Program-made: the position numbers and the translations under genes | The notes under the pieces: model-generated | Seen by the model: the letters and a program-made list of their open reading frames with translations, nothing else | Told to the model about the DNA's origin: nothing | Database searches by the model: none | Shown: positions 35,395 to 43,908 of the stretch, piece after piece | Layout of the letters: each line of letters begins with the position of its first letter | Numbering within the stretch: position 1 is the stretch's first letter | Origin: Bacilli bacterium | GTDB taxonomy: Bacteria; Bacillota_I; Bacilli_A; RF39; UBA660 | Direction: 5' to 3' | DNA length: 45,674 nucleotides | Assembly: GCA_017512495.1 (NCBI GenBank) | Contig: JAFWGF010000023.1 | Span: 1 to 45,674, forward strand

Positions 35395-35413
35395 TATTAT
35401 TTCTATAATAGAC

Positions 35414-35433
35414 AGTTCTTTACAGAGAGAACT
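35414..35433. promoter_or_regulatory. Inverted repeat between divergent promoters
   Basis: AGTTCT (35414-35419) and AGAACT (35428-35433) with an 8-base spacer lie between the minus-strand ligase promoter and the plus-strand PASTA-gene promoter. No T-run follows on either strand, so it looks more like an operator than a terminator. Confidence 0.3.
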
Positions 35434-35442
35434 CCTCATTTA

Positions 35443-35471
35443 TTTAATTTTTTACGTATTTATTATATAAT
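35443..35471 (+). promoter_or_regulatory. Candidate promoter of the PASTA protein gene
   Basis: TTTAAT (35443-35448) and a perfect TATAAT (35466-35471) are 17 bases apart, 22 bases before the ATG at 35494. Confidence 0.5.
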
Positions 35472-35493
35472 TATTATAGTATGGAGGTGTTTT

Positions 35494-37554
35494 ATGGCCA
35501 CTAAAAAAACTACTAAAAGTACTTCTAAAAAGAAGACAACTAGTAAACCTAAAAAAGAAATAAAAGAAACTAAAAAAGTAGAAACTGAAGAAAGAGAATT
35601 ATCAACAGATTTTGTGGATAAAAAAGAAAAAAAGCAAAACAAGAAACCTGTTGAAGTAAAAGACGATACTAAAAAAATTGAAAAAGTAGAGTCAAAAGAA
35701 ACAGAGATTAAAGAAACAATTAATAATACACAGAAGAAAACAAAACATACTTTTGTACATTTCTTTTTAATAGTTTTACTGTTAATAGCCTTAGGTTCTT
35801 TTGGAATAAATGTTTTAGATAAAAATACTACTATTAATGAATTAATAAGTAGCCTGTTAATTACTATATTTACAGTTTTCTTTGTAACTATTTCAATTAG
35901 TTATCATCGTAAAAGTAAAAAGTCTATTTTATTAAGTAGTTTATTACTACTTTGTTATTTCTTACTAAGTATTAATAATCATCTCAACTTAATTAATAAT
36001 CCCATAGTAGAAGACAAAAACTTTCAAGGTAAAAATTTAACTGAAGTAATAAAATGGGCAAGTAAAAATAATGTTAAAGTAACTCAAGAATATGAATATA
36101 GCGATATGATTTCAGAATATAAAGTTATCAGTCAAGAACTAGAAAAGAAAAATAATAAAATTACTGGAATAACAGTATCTGTAAGTGAAGGTCCTAATCC
36201 GGATAAAGAAATAATTGTTCCTAGTATGATTTCATGGGATGATGAACGAGTAATTAATTTTGTTAAAGACAATTATCTAAGTAATGTAATTGTTGATTTC
36301 GTAGAAAGTGATAAAGCAAAAGATACTGTAATTGAACAAAGTGTAAGTGGTAATTTAAAAAGAAGTGATGAATTACACTTAGTATTCTCTTACGGTGAAG
36401 AATTAGGATTCAGTGAAGTTCAATTAATTGATTTTACTAATATGAGTAAATTTGAAGTAGAATTTTATATGAAAAAGAACCAATTATTATATGCCTTTGA
36501 TGATGCTTTCTCTAGTAAAATTAAAAAAGGTTTTGCGATGAAGCAAAGTGTTAAAGCTGGAGAAACTGTTCAAGTTAATAGTAAAATAATTGGAGTTACT
36601 ATTAGTAAAGGTCCTAAAGTAAAAGTTCCAGATTTAAAGACAATGAGTCTAGAAGAAATTACTGAATGGGCAATTAAAAACAAAGTAAAACTTTCTTTCT
36701 CTGATCAATATGATGAATCAGTAAAAGAAAACAAAGTATTAAGTGCTAATTATGAAAAAGATAGTATTGTTGAACAAGGTACTGTTATTAAAGTTGTATT
36801 ATCACGAGGAGCATTAAAAATGCCTAAGTTTAAATCATTAACTGATTTCTATAATTGGGCTAATAAATATGGAATTAATTATGAAGAAAAACATGAATTT
36901 AGTGATACAATAAAAGCTGGAGAAATAATTAAATTCTCATATAAAGTTGGAGAATCAATTAAGAATAATGATACTATTATAGTAACTATTAGTGATGGTG
37001 GAAAAGAAACAGTTCCAAATGTAATTGGATTAACTAAAAGTGAAGCAATTTCTAAATTAGAAAAAGCTCATTTAAATTACAGTTTTGTATATAAAAATAG
37101 TAATCGTACTAAAAACAAAGTACTTGATCAATCTATAAGTGCTGGTAGTGAAATATCAAGAGGAACTACTATTACTATTACTTTAAGTAGTGGACACGAA
37201 GATGAAAATACTGTGGAAGAAAGAAAAACCACTTCAAATAATTCAAGCAATAACAACAGTAATACTAATAATCACTCTAACAATAACAACAATAATAGTA
37301 ATAACAACACTCCTACTCCACCAGTAAATAATTGTAGTGATGTAACAGTTTATATCTATGATGAATTAATATCTAATGTCCCATCTACTACATGTTCTAG
37401 AATTAAAGGGGCTTATCCAAGTTTAAAATTTAGTTGTAGTTATGTCCAAGATAGTGGTTTATCAAACGGATTATTAAAAAATGCTACTAGTATTGATGGA
37501 ACAACTAGAAGTACTTGTGAAACTATTAATTTAGTAATTGTTAATAATAATTAA
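35494..37554 (+). CDS. Membrane protein with six PASTA-like domains and no kinase
   Basis: The 686-residue protein opens with about 85 Lys/Glu/Thr-rich residues, then has three hydrophobic segments (about 88-108, 115-136, 145-162). Outside follow six units of about 65 residues from 172 to 575, each ending with a strand like VTISKGP or ITLSSG, as PASTA domains do; the last (VPNVIGLTKSEAISKLEKA) is the clearest. An Asn/Ser-rich linker (576-618) leads to a C-terminal domain of about 68 residues with four Cys. PASTA domains bind peptidoglycan fragments and usually sit on PrkC/Stk kinases or PBP2x; here neither enzyme is present. GGAGG stands 6 bases before the ATG. A wall-sensing or scaffold role is inference. 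Confidence 0.82.
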   Translation: MATKKTTKSTSKKKTTSKPKKEIKETKKVETEERELSTDFVDKKEKKQNKKPVEVKDDTKKIEKVESKETEIKETINNTQKKTKHTFVHFFLIVLLLIALGSFGINVLDKNTTINELISSLLITIFTVFFVTISISYHRKSKKSILLSSLLLLCYFLLSINNHLNLINNPIVEDKNFQGKNLTEVIKWASKNNVKVTQEYEYSDMISEYKVISQELEKKNNKITGITVSVSEGPNPDKEIIVPSMISWDDERVINFVKDNYLSNVIVDFVESDKAKDTVIEQSVSGNLKRSDELHLVFSYGEELGFSEVQLIDFTNMSKFEVEFYMKKNQLLYAFDDAFSSKIKKGFAMKQSVKAGETVQVNSKIIGVTISKGPKVKVPDLKTMSLEEITEWAIKNKVKLSFSDQYDESVKENKVLSANYEKDSIVEQGTVIKVVLSRGALKMPKFKSLTDFYNWANKYGINYEEKHEFSDTIKAGEIIKFSYKVGESIKNNDTIIVTISDGGKETVPNVIGLTKSEAISKLEKAHLNYSFVYKNSNRTKNKVLDQSISAGSEISRGTTITITLSSGHEDENTVEERKTTSNNSSNNNSNTNNHSNNNNNNSNNNTPTPPVNNCSDVTVYIYDELISNVPSTTCSRIKGAYPSLKFSCSYVQDSGLSNGLLKNATSIDGTTRSTCETINLVIVNNN

Positions 37555-37580
37555 AAAAAGACATTTCTATGTCTTTTTTT
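37553..37580. terminator. Bidirectional terminator between convergent genes
   Basis: AGACAT (37559-37564) and ATGTCT (37569-37574) with a 4-base loop, extended by a run of A on the left and T on the right to 12 bp. It serves the PASTA gene on the plus strand and the aminopeptidase on the minus strand, and overlaps the PASTA-gene stop. Confidence 0.85.
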
Positions 37581-38810
37581 TTAATTAAATTCTTCTGAGA
37601 AATTACCATTTATAAAGATTGGTATTTCTTTTCCATCTTCTGTAATACCAATAATATTCATATCACTATTACCTACCATAAAGTCTACATGAGAATCACA
37701 TTTATTTAAATTGTGTTCATTAAACAATACTTCTTTGTCTATCGTTGGACCATTCTCTATGCATTCTGGAAAAGAATCTCCTAAAGCAATGTGACAGGCT
37801 GCATTTTCATCAAATAAAGTTTCTAAAAAAACTCTATTAGTATTAGAAATAGGAGAATCAAATGGTACTAAAGCAACTTCACCTAGTCTATCAGCATTTT
37901 CACAAACATTAACCATTTGCTTTAATGTCTCTTCTCCTTGTTCAGCATGAACTTCAACTACTTTTCCATTTTCAAATTTAATATTAAAATTATCAATTAA
38001 TACATCTTGATATGATAATGGTTTAGATGAATAAACTATTCCATTTGCACTCTGACAGTCAGGAGAAGTAAATACTTCTTCTGTTGGAAAGTTTACTAAT
38101 ACTTCTTTACCATTAGCTAACTTTTCATTACCTGAAGCCCAAATATGTCCTTTAGGTAAATCAATGGAAAAATCTGTTCCATTAGAACTTTTATATTTTA
38201 AAGTTTTAAATTGATAATCAGTTAATTTCTTACCTCTTATCTTTAACTTGCTAATCTTTTCATTCCAAATAGCTACCGGATCATCTTCTTTAATACTACA
38301 GATATCAAAGATGCTATTCCATAAATCTTCTACTGGATTAGCACTTTCCTTAAACAATTCTTCTGCCCATGCAGTTGTTGGAACAGCTGCGATACACCAA
38401 GCAAGTTCTGATTTATCACGCCTAGCATCAAATCCCCTTCTGGTTTCTTGAGCATACTTTGTCATAGCACTTAACTTTTCCGGATCAACATCCTTCATCA
38501 ATCCTGGAGTTTCACTAGCTAACATCAAGAAAGCTGCATCCTTTTCTGCATAAACATCCCACATTTTTTTATTCCAAAATGTTAATCCCTTCAACTCATC
38601 AACTTCTAAATTCAATAAAGCTTCATGCTTTATATAAGGATCAGAACCATCAAAATAAATATCTTTTACTCCCATACCTAAAGCTATCTTTGTAACTATT
38701 CTGACAAAGTCACTTCTTTCTATGTTATAACTAATAAACAATGGTTGATTCTCCTCAACCTTTAGACAAGATTCTAATAATACTCTTGCATACTTCTCTT
38801 GTAGTGTCAT
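37581..38810 (-). CDS. M29 family aminopeptidase (AmpS/PepT-like)
   Basis: A cytosolic metallo-aminopeptidase of 409 residues that removes N-terminal residues from peptides. The M29 fold is recognised by FPTEEVFTSPD (one metal-binding Glu), ENADRLGEVALV, ACHIALGDSFPE (metal His) and DSHVDFMVGN (metal His and Asp). The frame is open to ATG 38849, but AGGAGGG lies between that codon and ATG 38810, so 38810 is the start. It is a single-gene unit between two terminators. The role is probably general peptide turnover; nothing links it to the wall genes on either side. Confidence 0.92.
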   Translation of the reverse strand: MTLQEKYARVLLESCLKVEENQPLFISYNIERSDFVRIVTKIALGMGVKDIYFDGSDPYIKHEALLNLEVDELKGLTFWNKKMWDVYAEKDAAFLMLASETPGLMKDVDPEKLSAMTKYAQETRRGFDARRDKSELAWCIAAVPTTAWAEELFKESANPVEDLWNSIFDICSIKEDDPVAIWNEKISKLKIRGKKLTDYQFKTLKYKSSNGTDFSIDLPKGHIWASGNEKLANGKEVLVNFPTEEVFTSPDCQSANGIVYSSKPLSYQDVLIDNFNIKFENGKVVEVHAEQGEETLKQMVNVCENADRLGEVALVPFDSPISNTNRVFLETLFDENAACHIALGDSFPECIENGPTIDKEVLFNEHNLNKCDSHVDFMVGNSDMNIIGITEDGKEIPIFINGNFSEEFN

Positions 38811-38828
38811 TTTATCCCTCCTAACATT

Positions 38829-38834
38829 ATTATA
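38829..38834 (-). promoter_or_regulatory. -10 element of the aminopeptidase promoter
   Basis: TATAAT on the minus strand, 18 bases before the start at 38810. It lies just after the GH73-gene terminator, whose hairpin covers the -35 region; no good -35 is visible. Confidence 0.45.
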
Positions 38835-38837
38835 CAC

Positions 38838-38867
38838 TAAAAAAGGCAAAATTTACATTTGCCTTTT
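38838..38867 (-). terminator. Terminator of the GH73 gene
   Basis: AAAAGGCAAA (38841-38850) pairs with TTTGCCTTTT (38858-38867) around a 7-base loop, followed on the minus strand by T residues. It overlaps the stop codon of the GH73 gene (38866-38868). Confidence 0.85.
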
Positions 38868-41800
38868 AATTAACATTTAATTCAATACGATAACGATTAT
38901 CTCTATTAATACTAAATGAATAATTTTTATCATTTGAATTTAACTTAACATTAGATACATCTCTACCTAATATCTCATTTAATTCACCATAATCATCAAT
39001 ATTAGCTTTATTTGTAATATAAATAGCATAATTACCTTTAGGTATATTAGTAATATCAATAGTATTATCAAACCAAGCTTTTGTTTTATCTAAATTATCT
39101 CCTAATGTTCCACCTACTGTATATAAGCCATTAGTAATACTTCCTAAATTATAACTATATTTCTCATAATTAGAAGTATTTTCAAAGACAATCTTTCTTT
39201 CAATATTAGAATTAATTGATAAATCCATACCATAAGAATAAGATGTTCCTTTAATATGTAATTTATTATTAGTAAATTCTAAAGCACGATACTGATTGTA
39301 ACTATTATAAGTACTATTAGCTGTCTTATTACCTATTTGTTCACTTCTAATTATTAATTCTACTGGTAAATCATTATCTAAATAATTATTTCTAGTAGTA
39401 ATATATTTATTACCTTTATATGAAGCTACTTGAGGTTTTAAAACTTTATTACTAATAACTGAATATGAATATGAATCATCACTTACTGAGAAAATATACA
39501 TTCTATAATCTCCATCAGGAATATCAGTAGTATCTATCTCTCCTTTAAACCATGAATATGTATAATCTTTACCATCAGTAGCATAAACTGGTCTAGTCAT
39601 TTCATTCTTATTAGTAATTCTATTCATTTCAATTGCATAAGTTTCATCATCATTTAATGATTCAAATGCTAGAATATAAACTATTTCTTTATCTAAAGTA
39701 TTATTAACACCTTTAATAGCATTATATCCTTTTAATTCTAACTTACCATTTACTTCTTTTAAATAATCAAAGTAATAAATGGAATCTTTTTCTTCAATAC
39801 CTAAATCTTCTAAGTCATTTACATCAATATCATCTAAATTAATATCAATAGGTTCTATTACTGTTACTTTTATTTCTTTAGTAGTTGTTTTTCCTTTAGA
39901 ATCTGTTACTGAATATACTACTTTATAAGTACCAACTACTTGATTATTAACTGTATTAGTAGTTACTTTAATACTATTAGTTAAATCACCATCTTCTGTA
40001 TCAGTAGCAGTAACACCACTCATCACATTAAAGTTATCTCCTATTTTTAAACTAACATCACTAGCATTTATTACTGGAGCATTATTTAATTTGACTGTAA
40101 CATTAATTGTTTTAGTAACTGTATTACTATTACTATCAGTTACTTGATATGTAACTTTATAAGTACCAGCTATTTGATTATTAACTGTATTTTCAATAAC
40201 AGTTAATTTATTAGTTATATTACCATCTTCAGCATCTGCTGCAGTTACTCCAGTTTTAGGATCAAAACTATCTCCTTCATAAATTACTTTATCAGAAGCA
40301 TTTATTACTGGAGCATTATTAGTTTGAACTGGTTGAGATAAACTAATATTTACACCCGGTCCACTAGCTAAAGTATATCCATATACATTATTTGAACCAG
40401 TTAAATTAACAGGTACTTTATACCATACAGCTCCTCCTACATTTAAAGTTTCAAGTACCGGTACATAAGTATTAGTATATAAACCTCCAATAATTGAGTA
40501 TGCTGCATCATCAGTATTATAATTAACCCATGTATATTGATTACCTGATACAGTAACACTTGCTTTTCCATATGAAACGTTAGAAGTAAATCTAATAGAA
40601 TCTGCAGGTACCCATTCTTTTTGATCATGCCAGTAATCACTAGTAACTAGATAAGCTACTGGAACACCATTACTATAAGCAGCAGTATAAACCATTACAT
40701 AACGATCTTTAAGTAATGTTTTACCTGTTTGAGAAGTTAAAATAGAATTATAATAATATGGAGTATTTTTAGTAGTAATAGCTACTTTAGGTTGTAGAGT
40801 AGCATTTTCTACATATAAATCATAAGTATAATTTTTATCTTGATAAGCATATACACTGTTAGGACTAATATTACCTTTTTTACCAGTATTAATTTTTCTA
40901 ACATCAGAAGCTTTTACAAAAACATAAGCATTCCAATTATAATCTCCTGATGTTTTTTCATTATAACTACTATCAAAATTTAAATCACTGACTACTTTAT
41001 ACCATTTCTCATTATTATAAGTTAATTCATCAACTATTACTAAAGCATCTTCTCTTTCAGGATATGTATACATCAACTTAGATCCTGGAGCAGGACCAGT
41101 ATAAGCATTAGTTGGTCCATTTACTACTCCTAATTGATAATAGTTATAGTCTTGCATACCTAGAGCTTTATCTAATGAATAATAATTAGCAGCCATCTTT
41201 TCTGACCAGAATGTATCAGAAGCATACTTAACATTCATTCCAATCCATTTATCACCAAATTGAGGACCAAAGTATCTCCAATCTCTCGGATGTGCATAAC
41301 CATAAGTAATCCATTTGGAAGCATATCCTAAAATACTACTTGAAAATGAAGCGTACCAATTTGCAGCTTGAGTTGGATTAGAATCAACCGCATTTAGTCC
41401 AAAACCATTGTTTTTATTAATTGCTAGATAACTTGTACCATTACCGGTTTCATTTCTACTTAAACTTAGAGAAAGAACAGCATTTACTCCGTATTTCTCT
41501 TGAGCATAATAGAAGAATGTTCCAGATCCATATAATCTAGAAGTACCACTACTAGCTGCGTTACCATAAGCATTTTCTTTATATCCTAAATTATTTCTAA
41601 TATATTCATCAATATTAGTACTAGAATAAGCTGTTCTAGTATGATTAGACAAGTACATGTAGTAATTATAATATGGATTATTCTTATTTACAGAATTATT
41701 ATAATTACCATTTCTAGCATCTTTTATTAAAGTTGTTAAATCTCGATAAAAGTAATGTCCATCATAACTATAATAATTTCCAGCACTTAACATTTCTGGT

Positions 41801-42417
41801 TTAGGTCCAATAGTTCTACCAGCAGAACCAGTATAAGTATTTTGAATCTTAGCTACATAATTATGTCTAATATCACTACTAGTTACGTTGTAATAACTAG
41901 CTGATTTTATCCATGTAATAGGTACTACTTCATAAGCAGATTGCCTAATCCAACCAGTAAAATTACCAATTCTTACTTTCGCAGTCCATCCACCAATATT
42001 ACTAGAATAAGCTGAATCTAATAATACTCCATCTACTCCACCATATAATGAACCATTATCCATATAAGTATATGAAGATCCAGTTAAATTACTGTTAGTA
42101 TAAAAATAAGTTAAAGTTTCAGGATTAACACTTAAATCAAGTAAAGCTACATTCGCATCGATTATTTTTGTAACTCCCCCTACTTTAGTCATAACAGCTA
42201 AGTCATCAGCTCCATTACTTCTCATATAACTTTTAGCTTCTTCGTAACTTCCAAAACAAGCAACAGGTACAATAACACCATCACTATGGAAACCAGCCAC
42301 TTCATAATTTCCACATAAAGCTCTATTTTTATAATTATTAGAGTCAAAGGCATATACATCTTTTACAGACACTAAAAACAATATTAATATACTGAATATT
42401 AATAATCCTTTTTTCAT
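38866..42417 (-). CDS. Secreted multidomain glucosaminidase (GH73), autolysin-like
   Basis: An 1183-residue protein with a signal peptide (1-23, ending VYA). Residues 24-170 form an N-terminal domain often seen on such hydrolases (LCGNYEVAGF, FGSYEEAKSYM). The glucosaminidase domain is at about 290-425, with SLSRNETGNG (318-327) carrying the likely catalytic Glu323 and NNGFGLNA further on. SH3-like beta regions follow to about 690. Two Ig-like DUF5011-type domains (each starting NNAPVINASD) span about 695-860, then two related C-terminal modules (each with a DIPDGDYRMYI or NIPKGNYAIYI strand). It should cut glycan strands during growth or separation. No LPXTG motif is present, so the SH3 and C-terminal modules probably hold it to the wall. 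AGGAGG and TATAAT precede it. Confidence 0.85.
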   Translation of the reverse strand: MKKGLLIFSILILFLVSVKDVYAFDSNNYKNRALCGNYEVAGFHSDGVIVPVACFGSYEEAKSYMRSNGADDLAVMTKVGGVTKIIDANVALLDLSVNPETLTYFYTNSNLTGSSYTYMDNGSLYGGVDGVLLDSAYSSNIGGWTAKVRIGNFTGWIRQSAYEVVPITWIKSASYYNVTSSDIRHNYVAKIQNTYTGSAGRTIGPKPEMLSAGNYYSYDGHYFYRDLTTLIKDARNGNYNNSVNKNNPYYNYYMYLSNHTRTAYSSTNIDEYIRNNLGYKENAYGNAASSGTSRLYGSGTFFYYAQEKYGVNAVLSLSLSRNETGNGTSYLAINKNNGFGLNAVDSNPTQAANWYASFSSSILGYASKWITYGYAHPRDWRYFGPQFGDKWIGMNVKYASDTFWSEKMAANYYSLDKALGMQDYNYYQLGVVNGPTNAYTGPAPGSKLMYTYPEREDALVIVDELTYNNEKWYKVVSDLNFDSSYNEKTSGDYNWNAYVFVKASDVRKINTGKKGNISPNSVYAYQDKNYTYDLYVENATLQPKVAITTKNTPYYYNSILTSQTGKTLLKDRYVMVYTAAYSNGVPVAYLVTSDYWHDQKEWVPADSIRFTSNVSYGKASVTVSGNQYTWVNYNTDDAAYSIIGGLYTNTYVPVLETLNVGGAVWYKVPVNLTGSNNVYGYTLASGPGVNISLSQPVQTNNAPVINASDKVIYEGDSFDPKTGVTAADAEDGNITNKLTVIENTVNNQIAGTYKVTYQVTDSNSNTVTKTINVTVKLNNAPVINASDVSLKIGDNFNVMSGVTATDTEDGDLTNSIKVTTNTVNNQVVGTYKVVYSVTDSKGKTTTKEIKVTVIEPIDINLDDIDVNDLEDLGIEEKDSIYYFDYLKEVNGKLELKGYNAIKGVNNTLDKEIVYILAFESLNDDETYAIEMNRITNKNEMTRPVYATDGKDYTYSWFKGEIDTTDIPDGDYRMYIFSVSDDSYSYSVISNKVLKPQVASYKGNKYITTRNNYLDNDLPVELIIRSEQIGNKTANSTYNSYNQYRALEFTNNKLHIKGTSYSYGMDLSINSNIERKIVFENTSNYEKYSYNLGSITNGLYTVGGTLGDNLDKTKAWFDNTIDITNIPKGNYAIYITNKANIDDYGELNEILGRDVSNVKLNSNDKNYSFSINRDNRYRIELNVN

Positions 42418-42448
42418 AATATACCTCCTTCCCTATTCTCTTAACTAT

Positions 42449-42454
42449 ATTATA
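42449..42454 (-). promoter_or_regulatory. -10 element of the GH73 gene promoter
   Basis: TATAAT on the minus strand, 31 bases before the start at 42417. TTGTAA lies 15 bases further upstream as a possible -35. Confidence 0.5.
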
Positions 42455-42501
42455 CTAGTAAACGCATCTTTACAATATAGATAGTGTCAATTATTTTTTA
42501 T

Positions 42502-42520
42502 ATTTGACAACTTTTTACAA
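42502..42520. promoter_or_regulatory. ATTTGACAA-N2-TTTTACAA element, copy 1
   Basis: The 19-base element lies between the divergent GH73 and metallopeptidase genes. A second copy with the same spacing is at 43793-43811, before the LCP gene. Read on the minus strand it is a direct repeat, TTGTAAAA then TTGTCAAA, with a 10-base period. It resembles, but does not match, the spacing of WalR boxes (11-base period). Confidence 0.4.
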
Positions 42521-42543
42521 TTATAAAACTATCTACATCTTCG

Positions 42544-42572
42544 TTTACACTTAATTCGCCTTATATTATGAT
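42544..42572 (+). promoter_or_regulatory. Promoter of the HExGH metallopeptidase gene
   Basis: TTTACA (42544-42549) and TATGAT (42567-42572) are 17 bases apart, 25 bases before the ATG at 42598. Confidence 0.55.
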
Positions 42573-42597
42573 ATAGTTAATTTATGGAGATGATAGG

Positions 42598-43785
42598 ATG
42601 GTATCATATGTAAAAATTTTTAATCTTTTAAAGGATAATAATGAATTTTCTTTTATTAAAAATTTAAAACTTGAAGAAGCACACAAACTATTGGATTTTC
42701 AAAAAGTTTTCAATCAGAATATTAATCCAAATAATGATCAAGAAATTAAAGCTGTTTCTTATTTACTCTTTTTTACTGTTGCTAAAGTATATTTAAATTA
42801 TAAAGATGCTTGTCCAACTGTTAGTGTTGAAGATGATCCATATAAGTATTATGTTATACAACCAACTAATGGTAGTTATCAATTATTAGATTATTTAATT
42901 AACAAACTAATTGATACTGTTCAAAAAATTGAGATTTCTAATTCGAACCAATATGATTATGGCCATAAAATACTACATCTTAATAATAGTCGATATGGTG
43001 ATATAGGTGATAATATATCAACTGATTATGATATAAATAGTTACAATTTAGAAATTGCTAAACTTTATTTAAAAAGCATTTCTCATGAATTAGGTCATGC
43101 TCTTCATTGTTATCACTATGAGGATAATGATGGATTAATTATTCCAGCTGGTTATGCGACTTACTATGAAAAACTATACAATAGAAAAGCAACTAAAAAT
43201 GACTTTGTAAACAGAATAAAAAATTATGAAAAACTATCATTAAAATATAATATTATAAAAGTTGATGAAAAAACACCGGTTATAACTTCTCATAACTGCC
43301 TTCCATCTGAGACAATTGGTTGGGATAATAGAGATGTTGAGGAAGCATTTACTGAAATGGAAGCCGAGGATTATGCAAACTTAGATAATCCTTTCACAAG
43401 ATATATAGACAATAATATAATCTTTATATCTAAAACATTAGATAATGGATATACTTTAGGTGCCAACTATCTAAGATCTTACTTAAATATAATTCCTAAA
43501 AAAGATCAATTTAAAGTAGCGTTTTTAGGCAAAGATCCAACAATTAACATAAAAGATTATTCTACTTTAGAAGATGCTTTACATGTCTTAATATGTAATT
43601 CAGACGGTGAATTTTCCTTTAGTAATGATGAATTACTTCACCTTTTTTCAAAATTATATAAAACCCTTATAGACAATAATAGTGATCCAGATCCATTTCT
43701 TTTTCCTATTATTAAAAATAGTTCTTCAAGTGTTTTAGATTATTATCAAGATTACTTAGACAATAATAATTCTAAACAACTATAA
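42598..43785 (+). CDS. Putative zinc metallopeptidase (HELGH), family not recognised
   Basis: A 395-residue protein without signal peptide or membrane segment. The only clear motif is ISHELGHALH (161-170), a classic HExxH zinc site with Glu164 as catalytic base. The likely third ligand is one of the Glu residues in VEEAFTEMEAEDYAN (247-261), about 85 residues later, a gluzincin-like layout. The rest is Asn, Asp and Tyr rich and matches no family I know. GGAG stands upstream of the ATG at 42598. It has its own promoter and lies between wall genes, but with no export signal it is probably cytosolic, unless it is secreted by an unusual route. Only protease chemistry is suggested by the sequence. 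Confidence 0.7.
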   Translation: MVSYVKIFNLLKDNNEFSFIKNLKLEEAHKLLDFQKVFNQNINPNNDQEIKAVSYLLFFTVAKVYLNYKDACPTVSVEDDPYKYYVIQPTNGSYQLLDYLINKLIDTVQKIEISNSNQYDYGHKILHLNNSRYGDIGDNISTDYDINSYNLEIAKLYLKSISHELGHALHCYHYEDNDGLIIPAGYATYYEKLYNRKATKNDFVNRIKNYEKLSLKYNIIKVDEKTPVITSHNCLPSETIGWDNRDVEEAFTEMEAEDYANLDNPFTRYIDNNIIFISKTLDNGYTLGANYLRSYLNIIPKKDQFKVAFLGKDPTINIKDYSTLEDALHVLICNSDGEFSFSNDELLHLFSKLYKTLIDNNSDPDPFLFPIIKNSSSSVLDYYQDYLDNNNSKQL

Positions 43786-43792
43786 AATCTTT

Positions 43793-43811
43793 ATTTGACA
43801 ATATTTTACAA
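43793..43811. promoter_or_regulatory. ATTTGACAA-N2-TTTTACAA element, copy 2
   Basis: The same 19-base pattern as at 42502-42520, here 36 bases before the -35 of the LCP gene promoter. The two variable bases differ (TA here, CT there), while all 17 others are the same. Confidence 0.4.
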
Positions 43812-43846
43812 GATATTAAGCTATTTAAAATATCTCGATTTGAAAC

Positions 43847-43875
43847 TTGAAAAAAAGAAGATTTTTAGATATAAT
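43847..43875 (+). promoter_or_regulatory. Promoter of the LCP gene
   Basis: TTGAAA (43847-43852) and TATAAT (43870-43875) are 17 bases apart, 33 bases before the ATG at 43909. A strong sigma-A type promoter. Confidence 0.7.
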
Positions 43876-43908
43876 TTTATAGTACAGAAATTTGTTTGGA
43901 GGAATACT

